Origin: Liopterus haemorrhoidalis
Taxonomy: Eukaryota > Arthropoda > Insecta > Coleoptera > Dytiscidae
Assembly: GCA_963971575.1 (NCBI GenBank)
Contig: OZ020611.1
Coordinates: forward strand, 53,825,466 to 53,889,465
DNA length: 64,000 nt
Direction of reading: 5' to 3'
In this document: piece after piece, positions 54,627 to 64,000 of the stretch
Layout of the letters: each line of letters opens with the position of its first letter
How positions within the stretch are numbered: the stretch's first letter is position 1
Made by a program: the position numbers and the translations under genes
The notes under the pieces: model-generated
Told to the model about the DNA's origin: nothing
The model's database searches: none
Seen by the model: only the letters and a program-made list of their open reading frames with translations

Positions 54627-55570
54627 TTTAGGGTTTTGTAGGTATGACCAAAAAACCCTTATACCGTCATTTTGTCGTCTGTCTGTCTGTCTGTCTGTTC
54701 GGTAAAAATTGTAGTCAAACGGCTAAACCTAGAGAGTTGAAATTTGGCATGCTTATACAACTCACATTGTTGACCCACATATAGGAAAAATACTAAAACA
54801 TCTAAAAAACATATCCCCCTAAAAATATAAACAAATATGTGCTCATCGAAAAAAAATATATTTTTTTATAATTCTGAGTAGGGTTTCAAATGAAAGCCCT
54901 TGGTACGTGGATTAACAATCAAATTTTTATTTTTACAAAATAAATTATTTTTAAGCGATATTTGCCAAAATTGTTCAAAAAAATTTTTGTTCCACACCCT
55001 GTAGCCCAGATGGTTCAAACTAAAAATTTGAAGTAATGTACATTGGTGTGAACCGGAATAGTACAACAGGAATTTTTGATCAGATTATGTTTTTGGAAAA
55101 AAACGCATTTTTTGTGATTTTTTGCTAATAATGTACACAAGTTTTAGCTTTGTAGACGGTTAGACGGTTGTAGCCGTGTAGTGGTTTTTGACGCGGGTTT
55201 TTCACCCAAGTAACTCGATCCGAAAGGGATCGAACCCTGCGAGAAGAGACAATATTATTTTTTGTTTTTTTTTTAAATTTATTATTGTTTAAATTATTTT
55301 TTCAAAATTCTAGTTATATTTTGGCAAATGTTGCATTTAATTTTTAAAAGCGTAAATTTAATAACCAGTGGAAATTGTTTAAATTATAATTTAATTCTGT
55401 TTCAATGTACACGAAATCAGAGGGGCGGCTTTCGCTTACTTATACTCCAATGGAAGCCATAGGCTCAATTTTTAAAATTCTTAATGAACCTTGCTATATA
55501 AAAAAAAAAAAAATCTGCGCATATTTAGAAACCTAAATAATGGTATTAGACGTTCGAATTAATATTAACA
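54627..55570 (+). repeat. Family A copy with tRNA-like module
   Basis: The core (AGGGTTTTGTAGGTATGACC, CTGTCTGTCTGTCTGT, GTTGAAATTTGGCATGCTTA) runs to about 55,140. A tRNA-like stretch lies at about 55,165-55,245, then an AT-rich tail containing TAGTTATATTTTGGCAAATG. The same order, on the opposite strand, is at 60,530-59,463. Confidence 0.75.
55165..55248 (+). ncRNA. tRNA-like (pol III promoter-like) module in family A
   Basis: Contains GGATCGAACC, fitting the B-box pattern GWTCRANNC, about 50 bases after a degenerate A-box-like TGTAGTGGTTTTTGACGC. The corresponding place in the copy at 59.9 kb holds a clearer tRNA-like sequence. It is not a functional tRNA gene: no cloverleaf with paired acceptor stem can be drawn with confidence. 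Confidence 0.45.
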
Positions 55571-55772
55571 AAAAAAAAAAATTTAATATAAAATTTGTTT
55601 TCGCATCCAAAATAATCATCATTCACTTATAGACCGGGAGCTTATGACAGTTTTTGGTCTCCGATTTCATACTGCATGCCTTTTGGAGAAGAGAATATTT
55701 ACCCTGTGACAACAAAAAAGGGATGGTACTAAACCCCTGCACGCTTTCCGGTCATAGGGAAAATTGCATTTC

Positions 55773-56056
55773 CACTTAAACACAAAATTTTTGTGCTTTT
55801 CTCTGATTTAATATTGCTTGCCCTTTTGTCAAAAGAAAGTTATAACAAATTTAAAGTCTTTTAAATATATGCATGCGATTCGGAGGGTCCCAAAGGGCTC
55901 AAACGGTCATGTGATCTTGTAATAAAAAAATATGATTTTCCGCGTTTTCATACAGCATGCCTATAATTAAAAGACTTTAAATTTGTTATAACTTTCTTTT
56001 GACAAAAGGGCAAGCAATATTAAATCAGAGAAAAACACAAAAATTTTGTGCAAGTG
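55773..56056. repeat. Inverted repeat, arms of about 90 bp
   Basis: Arms 55,773-55,864 and 55,968-56,056 (ACAAAATTTTTGTG, TTGCTTGCCCTTTTGTC, AAAGAAAGTTATAACAAATT) are near-perfect complements around a 103-base spacer. No terminal duplication or other copy was found. Confidence 0.75.
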
Positions 56057-56558
56057 GAACAATTACAGAATGTAAATATTACAGAGACCAATAATGAAAA
56101 TATATAAAGTTTTTATTCCTGTTACGTACTGTTTTCGCTCACACGTACCCTCTTAAAACTAACTCTTACGGCTACATCTTGGTCTTGAAAGAATAAATTG
56201 TTGGAACCGAAGTAGTATCTTCAGAGAAAGAGTTCCAAAAGTCAAAGACACGGTTTGTCAGGAAGTTTTCCCTATTTTGCTTCTTATAGATCTCGTGCTT
56301 ACATATCCCTTTTGGTCTCTTACAACTTTGTTCTACAGTATTTTATTGTAACTATAATAATAAGGTTAATATTGGCGGTGGTCGGTTTCGCTGTTACACC
56401 CTGTAAATCTGTTGAGAACTTGCCAGTTGTGGTGCGATACATCTGGATAAGGTCTCCACGAGATCTGCGCTGGGTGTTCATAATAAAAATTGTTTCGGTT
56501 ATCATCTCTTATTCGTGGTTTATGATCGTAATTTATTATATGTTTCCACATTTAAATA

Positions 56559-57139
56559 CAGACGATTCCGCTTAATTGGGCCACCGCTTAATTGGGGCAG
56601 CCGCTTATTTGGGCCAAATCTCAAAGAACAGAAACCAAACCAAGGAACCAACAGTAAATTTACATGTTTAATTGGGACAACATTCCGCTTAATTGGGACA
56701 GTAAATTTAAGATCACAGTATATATTATGCTACACATATTCTCAACCAGAAGGCAAAAAAAAGTATGGCCGTGTTACAGCGTTATTTTATGCAGGAAGGA
56801 AATGAAAGGATCCATACATCCGCACTGAATACCTGTGCTGATTTTGTAGAAGTGAAATGTTACAAATCAAAAGACAGACTTGACGCATTTTTGCATTGAA
56901 TTAAATTGTATGTACCTATTTATTATTTTATTTTGGGATTTATTATTATTTTTTCGTAAAAGTTTATATTTTTTGGTTATATGTAATTTATAGTTTTGTC
57001 CAAGAGTTTATAAAATAAAATTATTGAAATAAAAATATGCATTGTTTAATTTTATGTGAAATTCGCTTACTTGGGGCAGCCGCTTAATTGGGCCAAAATG
57101 CCTAAGTCCCGATGTGTCCCAATTAAGCGGAATCGACTG
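56559..57139 (+). mobile_element. pogo/Tigger-like element, internally deleted
   Basis: Inverted ends of about 22 bp (CAGACGATTCCGCTTAATTG and complement CAGTCGATTCCGCTTAATTG), with TA on both sides (56,557-56,558 and 57,140-57,141). Sub-terminal repeats of CCGCTTAATTGGG(A/G)C are typical of the group. A transposase fragment remains inside. Confidence 0.85.
56765..56899 (+). pseudogene. pogo-type transposase C-terminal scrap
   Basis: Reads AVLQRYFMQEGNERIHTSAL and NTCADFVEVKCYKSKDRLDA to a TGA. This suits the last helix region of a pogo/Tigger transposase, but only about 43 codons remain, so the call leans on the element ends. Confidence 0.45.
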
Positions 57140-57462
57140 TATTCCAAAATGTTCGTAATATATACAGATTTGTTCGCGTAATACTTCAATAGAAAATTTA
57201 TATCTGCAGATATCTAACTTTTCCCGATGTCGATGTTGAGAGTAATACAGAAACTAACACTTCAACACAATACAAATATGAAGTGAAAAGGTCATCTAGC
57301 AATAATTTGAGACGATTTACATAACTGACCGCTCTAGCATAGAGCTGAGAGCAGAACTGAACTCAAGGCGGTAGATTACGACCGGAGAAAGTTGTTACCA
57401 ATAACGCACGATCACACTCATCGTTATTTATATCAAATTCGCACAATATTTATGAAAATTGA

Positions 57463-58110
57463 TACAGTGGTATCAAAATTGTACCTATTTTTTATCGTTA
57501 CAGATAAATAATAAAAATATCAGTGACAAACGAGATTTTTAATCGAGGATAGTGAAAAATTTCACAGTGCACATCAACAGTGTGAATTTTTACATATTTC
57601 TGGATTTTGTAAGTATTTAGTAGGTAAAAGTAACCATCAGAAGGCTCCAGTGGCGGGTCGTGGAAACTTCTAATGAAGGCGCCGAAATTTACAATTTTAG
57701 ACTTGTAATTTGTCATTAGATATTTTTTTATATATTGAAGTTGACTTTTCCTGAACAAAATGATCAAAAACTTCAATCAATCGGTAAAAGTAACTAGAAT
57801 TGAAAATCTAGTTCCACCTAAACCAAAGGAATAGACCTTACTATTTTTACAATTCTAAAATGAAATATTGGATTTTATTACAATACTAATATAGTAATCT
57901 TAATGTTAATTTTATATTATTTAACATAAAAATAACACTGTCATACACAATTATTTTTATATTTTTTTAAGTTGAAATAAAGTCTGTTCCTTTGGTTTAG
58001 GCGGAACTAGATTTTCAATTCTAGTTACTTTTACCGATTAATTGAAGCTTTTGATCATTTTGTTCAGGAAAAGCCAACTTCAATATATAAAAAAATAGCT
58101 AATGACAACT
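57463..58110. repeat. Inverted pair of AGTCTGTT-family arms
   Basis: Arms at about 57,700-57,836 and 57,980-58,110 are inverted copies (GTTCAGGAAAAG, CTAGATTTTCAATTCTAGTT, CCTTTGGTTTAGG) around 143 bases of AT-rich centre. A family A end fragment (GTGTGAATTTTTACAT) lies to the left at 57,580. Confidence 0.65.
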
Positions 58111-59462
58111 TACAAAAATCCAGGTATTGGAGGAATAACAACTGGGAAAGTGTCAACAAGACTCAAAAAGAAAAAGTGTGTTGGCGTCGTTCGCATTGTT
58201 TGCAATAATTAGAAGTTTCTTCTTATTTTTTCGTATTCTGCTAACTGCTAAGAAGAATAAAAACTAACACTATTAGTATTGTATCACAATAGATGGCGCT
58301 TATATTTTGTGTACTAATTTTAATAAAAATTAAATTTTTAAGATTTCAGCGCCTCTAGCGGTAGTTTCTGAATTTCAAAGTTTGAACATCGACATCGGTA
58401 GTACACATCGATGTTTTATCGATACTATCGCCAACTGACCATCGATGGTAAAAACATCGATGTTTTTAAAACAAACATCGATGTTTTCGATACATCGATG
58501 TTTTTTTCCCATCCCTACTATGTGGTCCACCATACCGATAGTCAGACGACATCAGGCAAGTAGCAGGCACAGATTAGCTTCTAATAGGGAGGAATGGAAA
58601 AGGAAGGGCTAGGACTACGTGTAATACTGGAATACCAACGTTTAAATAAGAAGAAGAATACATATTGCAAAGAAAAAATGAGACACAATTAATATTTTAA
58701 TAATAGTTCAAAGATAAAAGTTAAAAAGTGTTTCTATAATGAGTACTTTTAGCACCACATTATTATTAGAACCATTTCTATGTTAATTGTTTAAATTTCT
58801 ACTATAAAATATGGTTCAAGATATGAGACTGTTTTAACTTTGACAACTTTATTGTATAGTTGATAGATTTAGTGTGTTCGATGGCATTAGACTGTCAAAA
58901 TATTCGACTTTCAAATATGTACATCTGTTTAGAAACGCCATTGATTAAATTCATCTTGACATCAAAACTAGTTTTTAATCAGCAAAAACAATATGTACTT
59001 GGATATGCAATTTAAAGATGTTCAGTGACACATGAAAGTCGGTACAATTTAAAATGTAGGTAATAAATTTTTTTATAAATATTTCTATAAACTATATGTT
59101 CTTACTATTATTTATTTTTTACGGTTTTGTATGCGGACCCGTTTTTACCACTAGGCAAACCTAGGCAGCTGTCTTGTGCCCCATCTTTTTAGGGGCCCAG
59201 CACTTTAATTTACTGATATACTATTTTTAAGAACAGGACCCATGTTCCCCAATTTTTATCCATAAGAATAATAAAAATATACAGAAACCATCGAATGTAG
59301 ACAAGAGAAGTGCGGAGGGCACAAGACTCATGTGTCTGTCTGTCCGCAAAACCAAACGCAGTACAAAAAATATTACTTCATTAAATAAACTTTTTCTACA
59401 TTTATTTTCTACAATAGATAAATCTGATTCTATCGCTGTAACGCTTAATCTATTAATAGAAT
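58111..59462. other. Gene-free sequence with ATCGATGT repeats
   Basis: Bases 58,385-58,505 hold at least seven copies of ACATCGATG-type palindromic units in both orientations, possibly a hAT-like sub-terminal array. A GC-richer phrase at 59,125-59,205 (CCACTAGGCAAACCTAGGCA) looks like a hAT end. No exons. Confidence 0.4.
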
Positions 59463-60530
59463 TAATATTGTGAAGTGTGAATTTTCACACATTTCAGAGT
59501 TTCGCAGGTATATAATAAGAGAAGGCGGCATGCTGAGTGTGTAGGACAAATTTTGCTTTATAGTAATCACGGCAAAATGAACGATATTTTTAAAATAACT
59601 TATCGTTTGTTAATCTAAGAGCTTTAAGAACAAATTTTATGTTAAAATATTTTTTGTAAATTTTAATTCGAATACCTAATACCATTAGGTTTCTAAATAT
59701 GTGCAATATTTTTTTTTACAGCAAGGTTCTTTAAGATTTTGAAAATTGCGCCTATGGCTTCCATTGGTTGTCATATACATGACACATAGAATGAAAATAT
59801 AATTCCAACATTCCAACTGGTTATTAAATCTACTCTCTTAACAATTAAATGCAACATTTGCCAAAATATAACTAGAATTTTGACAAAATAATTTAAAGAA
59901 AATAAAATTGGAAAAAAAAAACAAAAATTAAACTTGTCTCCTCTGCCCCGGAGCGAATCCTAGAATTCTGGGTAGCTAGCGAGCATGCTAACCATTAGAC
60001 CATGATACACATACACGTCTTTTAGTCTAGTGTGTTACATAACTATAACTTTTGTAAATCGTCAACCAAAAAACACAAAAAATGCGTTATTTTCCGAAAA
60101 CATAATCTGATCAAAAATTCCTGTTGTACTATTCCGGTTCACACCAATATACATTACTTAGATTTTTTTCAGATTTTTAGTTTAAACCATCTGAGCTACA
60201 GGGTGTGGGACAATTTTTTTTTCACAATTTTGGCATAATTCGCATCAAAATAATTTATTTTGCAAAAATAAAATTTTGATCGTTAATCCACGTACTAAGG
60301 GCTTTCATTTGATACCCTTCTCAGAATTAAAAAAAAAAAAAAAAATTCCCGATGAGCACATATTTGTTTATATTTTTAGACGGGATATGTTTTTTAGATG
60401 TTTTAGTATTTTTTCTATGTGCGGGTCAAAGAGTTGTCAAATTTCAACTCTCTAAGTTTAGCCGTTTGGCTACAATTTTTACCAAACAGACAGACAGACA
60501 GACAGACGACAAAAGGACGGTATTATTAAA
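59463..60530 (-). repeat. Family A copy with tRNA-like module, minus strand
   Basis: Reading minus: core start with the CTGT run (60,510-60,480), core (60,470-60,030), tRNA-like module (60,010-59,937), AT-rich tail with CTAGTTATATTTTGGCAAAT, and the terminal GTGTGAAAATTCACACTTCA at 59,463-59,490. It is an inverted relative of 54,627-55,570, about 4 kb away. Confidence 0.75.
59937..60010 (-). ncRNA. tRNA-like module, SINE-type
   Basis: Minus strand: TGGTCTAATGGTTAGCATGC fits an A box (TRGYNNANNNG), followed by GCTAGCTACCC and a B-box-like GGATTCGCTCC, about 70 bases in all. This is the size and order of a tRNA-derived SINE head. The B box is imperfect and a full cloverleaf is not evident, so it is a derived pol III promoter, not a working tRNA. 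Confidence 0.55.
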
Positions 60531-60622
60531 AGCCTCAACAACTACGGTTATTGGCGCCCAATACATTATATTTTTACATTACATAGTTATTTACAATTTA
60601 CTTATTTAATTTTTATTAATTA

Positions 60623-60639
<17 letters not shown>

Positions 60640-60653
<14 letters not shown>

Positions 60654-61070
60654 TATTATTATTATGTTGTATTATATTTTATTGTAAAGGTGGGAATCTT
60701 GGAGGTATTTTATGATGCTTACTTCTACTTTATTTTGATTGTTCAGAGCTTCTTTTACGTTGTTAGTATGTTCTGGTTTATACTTTGTATGTGATACTCT
60801 TCGCATTTTATTAGTATATGTTTAACAGTGATTTTTTTATTACAGATGTTGCATTCTGGTGGTTCTTGACGTCCAATAATGTGTACAACGTGTGTCCAAT
60901 ACGCAGCCTGGTTAAAACATTTTGTCTTTTCGATTTTTTTGGCATTTCCACTGTTTTATATCTTATTTTATAATTCTGAGGTGGTTTTGTGTAATCGATT
61001 GCCAGTATTCTTTCCATTTTATACTTGTTTTCAATTTAATGTCTCTTAAAATTATTGGCAGGTATCTGTA
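60640..61070 (-). pseudogene. LINE C-terminal fragment
   Basis: Minus-strand reading MPKKSKRQNVLTRLRIGHT then LLDVKNHQNATSVIKKS... gives the region after RNase H in I/jockey-like LINEs (LTRLRIGHT is shared with the intact element as ITRLRIGHTS). Frameshifts follow, with C-x(n)-H-type remains (CEEYHIQSIN) near 60,775. A (TTA)n run at 60,625-60,665 may be the tail. Confidence 0.65.
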
Positions 61071-62069
61071 TATTTAAAGGTGGTAGATTAGTTGCCTGCT
61101 TTGATTATTTAGTTTAACGGAAAAACATTTTCACTACCTTTCTAACAAGTTGTGACAAGAGGAAACGTTTTTGTTTATTATATACTGGTACCATCTTTCC
61201 CAATATTTTAAGTCGTTTCATGCCATATTTAATTTGATTTATAGTAGCTAATATAGCTATATTTTCTCTTAAGTGTGCATGTCAGGTATCACTAAATTAT
61301 TATTTATTTAGCTAATCTGAAATAATTTGGAAATACTATTTTGAATATTAAAACGGAACTGGTTGTAACAAGAATATTTACAATTGAAATCAAAGAAGAT
61401 AAATTTAATATTGAGGAAATATAATTTCGCAATATAATATGTCAGTTCTGCTCATATGAACATGGTACATGGGCATGACTTCAGACAATTTAGAATGTAT
61501 GTATTCTGTACATGTATTGCAATATGTAACATGTTCGTATGGTCAATCATGATGCATGATTGTATTTTTTTACAGTCAATAAGCGAAACCAAACCGTTTA
61601 ATTGTTTTTTACAATTTCATAATAAATTCAATACGCTAATCAATCTTATAGATGTCAGAATTGAAATAATCAGTCCTGGTTTGATAACCGTTTCATAAAA
61701 TTGGCAATTATTTTAAGAACGAGTCAATAAATGGGATTAAATACCATCAATGCCAGCTCTAAGATAAAAAAAAGAAACTAATCCATGTCTGTGGAGTTCC
61801 AAGAAAATAATGCGATTCTATTGGCTGTTGCCTAATAACAAATATTTTTTTGTCAACAATAGAATAGAACTAGTAATCTCATCACTGAGTAGTTGACATT
61901 GATGTGATCTGAAATAAAACCCACGGAACTTGTTAAAAAAAAGTAAATAAAAATAATAATAATTCTCTTTGGAGATGTTAAGTTAGTGTGCTGCTTCTTA
62001 AACGCGAGAGAGAAATAAAAAGAAATAAAAACGAGAAATGAAAAGACGTAATAATAATAATTTAACCGG
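61071..62069. other. Gene-free AT-rich sequence
   Basis: No exon, element end or repeat array could be supported. Open frames here are short and have no recognisable product. Confidence 0.35.
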
Positions 62070-62079
62070 CGTGCTCTAT

Positions 62080-62135
62080 TACCATCTCGGTTATACCGTA
62101 AATATCGGTTGTACCGTAAATATCGGTTATACCGT
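62080..62135. repeat. Minisatellite, three units of about 18 bp
   Basis: Units of ATACCGTAAATATCGGTT and TGTACCGTAAATATCGGTT, then TATACCGTACG. It abuts the endonuclease-like frame. Confidence 0.8.
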
Positions 62136-62752
62136 ACGTCCCTTCTGACATAGAATTAGTGGTGGAAAATTCCAAGTGCCGCATTTATTGGAATTACTCC
62201 TTTCCTACCTCGAGGTTACTGACAGCCACTAAGCCGGATATAACCCTTCTGGATATCGAAACCAAACAAATGTTTGTGATCGAATTCTCAAGCCCAGCTG
62301 AGAAGAATGTCTCTCTCAAGGACGAGGATAAGATGTCCAAGTATATGGATCTCTTGTCCGAGCTTAGAAAGTTGTGTCCAGTGTCTAAAGCTAAGCTTGT
62401 AGTCCTGATAGTTGGTGTTTTGAGTGGTATCAAAAACTCATACCGAAGGGAAATCGAGTCCACTCCCGCTTGCAGATCTTCTGCCATCTCTTTGATCTGC
62501 AGAATGCAAAAAGTAGTAAACAATATTATTGGTTGCAACGAACTTGTGTTGCTAATTAATTATCATGTACAAAACTACAACAAACACCGTAACGAATTGT
62601 TGCACCAGAATTACGCTAGGACGAATTCCTTTATTAATTCTCCCACTGTCAGACTTTCTTCGACATACCATAATGTTTTTGGAAACATTGATAAATTTAA
62701 TAATTCCCTTCATAATTTTTTTTTATTTTTTATTTTATTTTATTGTAAATAG
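62120..62752 (+). pseudogene. Restriction-like endonuclease domain fragment of a retroelement
   Basis: An open stretch of about 200 codons without an upstream ATG. It contains YWNYSFPTSRLL, then ATKPDITLLDIETKQMFVIE, FSSPAEKNVSLKDEDKMSKY and AKLVVLIVGVLSG. The PD-x(12)-E arrangement followed by K-x-x-KY and a VLIVGVL strand matches the C-terminal PD-(D/E)XK endonuclease region of site-specific LINEs (R2/R4-like groups) and related proteins. There is no reverse transcriptase upstream in the window, so this is a 5'-truncated piece. The last 60 codons (NYHVQNYNKH onward) are poorly conserved and end in a T-rich run. The exact source family is uncertain. Confidence 0.6.
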
Positions 62753-64000
62753 GAAAACTTACAGGGAAAAATCCTTAAAATCCGTTTTCACGTAATACAT
62801 AAAGAATTAAATACAAATTAATTGGTTAAAACTAAATAGTAACCATTATAGAAAAGAAACAAGTAAAACAAAAAATACATTAATACATTAATAGTTGCAT
62901 GAAATGAAAAAAAAGTAATAATAATAATTTAAACAATTGTTGTATTTGACAATAATCTCATAATTTTGTTTTTAAACTGGCGTAGTGTTAGGAAGAAAAT
63001 ATCACAAGTATTAAAGATTCTGTTAAAGCTTGCAAGACTTCTATTGACATGTAGAATATGAATTGAAATGTAGAATAATGCGTAAACTTTTATTAAATAA
63101 TCACTTAGCATAAATACAAATCGGTATAAAATATAGAGTCGAATCGGAACCGAACTGAACACCGAAATAAATCGCAATTTTTAACAGAACCAGAACCAGA
63201 ACCGTAACCGGAACGTAATATTGCTCAATTTAAAAACCGAAACTGAAGCCGGAACGAAATGTTAATAACGGTTAATTTCGGTTAGAACATAATGAATATA
63301 TCGGAAGCAAATTTGGAGAACATATTGTGTTGTATGTGTCGATTAAACGTGAATTTTTTATTTTATTTACATTTCAGATTTCATATATTATTTTTTCAAC
63401 TGAATGAACTGGATTATTTACTAAGAAAAATCTTTGCATTATTTCTTTTTCTTCTTTATAATATTGTTATTTATTATTTTTGATAACAGAAAAGTGCATA
63501 TTATTTATTGTTATTTATTCACGTTTTTCTTCTTAATAATTGTGATTATATGAACTGTGTGTGATCAGGGTCTGACTAAAGAACTTCCGTGCCCCGGGCA
63601 AACTCTTAATATGACGTCCCCAGATGTGCATAATTACGCAAAAATTAGGTTCAAGTTACTAGCCAGCTGAACCCAAATTGAAAATTACACTGAAAATTAA
63701 GTTAATGGCTTTCTTTTGTTCATTGCTGTCAAAAATATTTGTTCGTAAGTTTGTCATTAAGTCTTCAACCAAAATTTTCGGCACCCCTTGCACTTGGCGC
63801 CCCAGGCAACTGACATGACATCCCCGTAATCCTTAATTATTTTTGTATTTTCCTCCTAATTTGTTAGAATTTTATTTTATTTACGTGCAATATGTTTCTA
63901 TATTTTCATTTTTATGTTCCTAAAATGTTGTATGTTTTCGTTTTTGACAATAATATAATCAATTTATTAAGTTCTATTTCTTTTGTATCTTCAATTTTAT
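62753..64000. other. Gene-free sequence with hAT-like ends
   Basis: Bases 63,175-63,290 hold AACCGAAA/CCGGAAC repeats, an inverted relative of 42,470-42,545. Bases 63,566-63,830 begin with CAGGGTCTGACTAAAGAACT and include GGCGCCCCAGGCAACTGACA, suggesting a hAT-like element with both ends diverged. No duplication was found. No exon recognised. Confidence 0.4.

Noticed and set aside
59937..60010. Genuine tRNA gene
   Set aside because: A-box fits but the B-box is imperfect and no complete cloverleaf can be drawn; it is part of a repeat.
61456..61698. 80-codon frame with Cys and Met residues
   Set aside because: Amino-acid content is what AT-rich chance frames give; no homology recognised.

Overview
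The window is AT-rich eukaryotic DNA from an arthropod, almost certainly an insect. It has GT-AG introns, a UPAR/Ly6-type three-finger gene of the insect kind, and a dense mixture of LINEs, hAT, mariner/pogo, MULE, PIF/Harbinger-like and Penelope-like remnants. I cannot name the species or order. Nothing points to a bacterial or viral genome. Only two host genes are supported; the rest is introns, intergenic sequence and layered mobile-element debris.

Layout. 1-12,200: two exons (643-813 and 11,726-11,928, + strand) of a secreted, probably GPI-anchored UPAR/Ly6 protein, separated by a 10.9 kb intron full of insertions. These include a four-level nest at 5.0-7.7 kb and a hAT MITE that ends about 50 bases before the last exon. 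12,200-14,500: an old hAT-like element split by a MULE that keeps a SWIM zinc finger but has lost its catalytic core. 14,500-18,500: MITEs and a dead LINE. 18,511-24,280: a complete LINE (- strand) with both ORFs open. It is inserted with a 10-bp target duplication into the RNase H region of an older LINE on the + strand, and a hAT MITE was also inserted into that older LINE. 25.6-32 kb: decayed mariner, LINE, Penelope-type inverted arms and a large fold-back repeat.

32,480-33,791: two exons (- strand) of an unrecognised secreted protein, with a Penelope reverse-transcriptase fragment in its intron. 34.5-44 kb: a hAT transposase remnant, a second copy of the 5 kb outer element, a LINE tail and large microsatellites. 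44.3-50.4 kb: a fold-back element whose arms are 15-bp tandem repeats, a hAT element, a TIR element of unclear superfamily, and the best copy of an interspersed family here called family A, in which direct repeats flank a core. 50.4-64 kb: Penelope-like inverted arms, a LINE with a hAT insertion, mariner and pogo relics, two inverted family A copies carrying a tRNA-like module, and a restriction-like endonuclease fragment.

The genes do not form a pathway. What links the region is insertion order, which can be read at many junctions because the target duplications are intact. The best candidates for something undescribed are family A, the 15-bp fold-back element, and the unrecognised secreted-protein gene.
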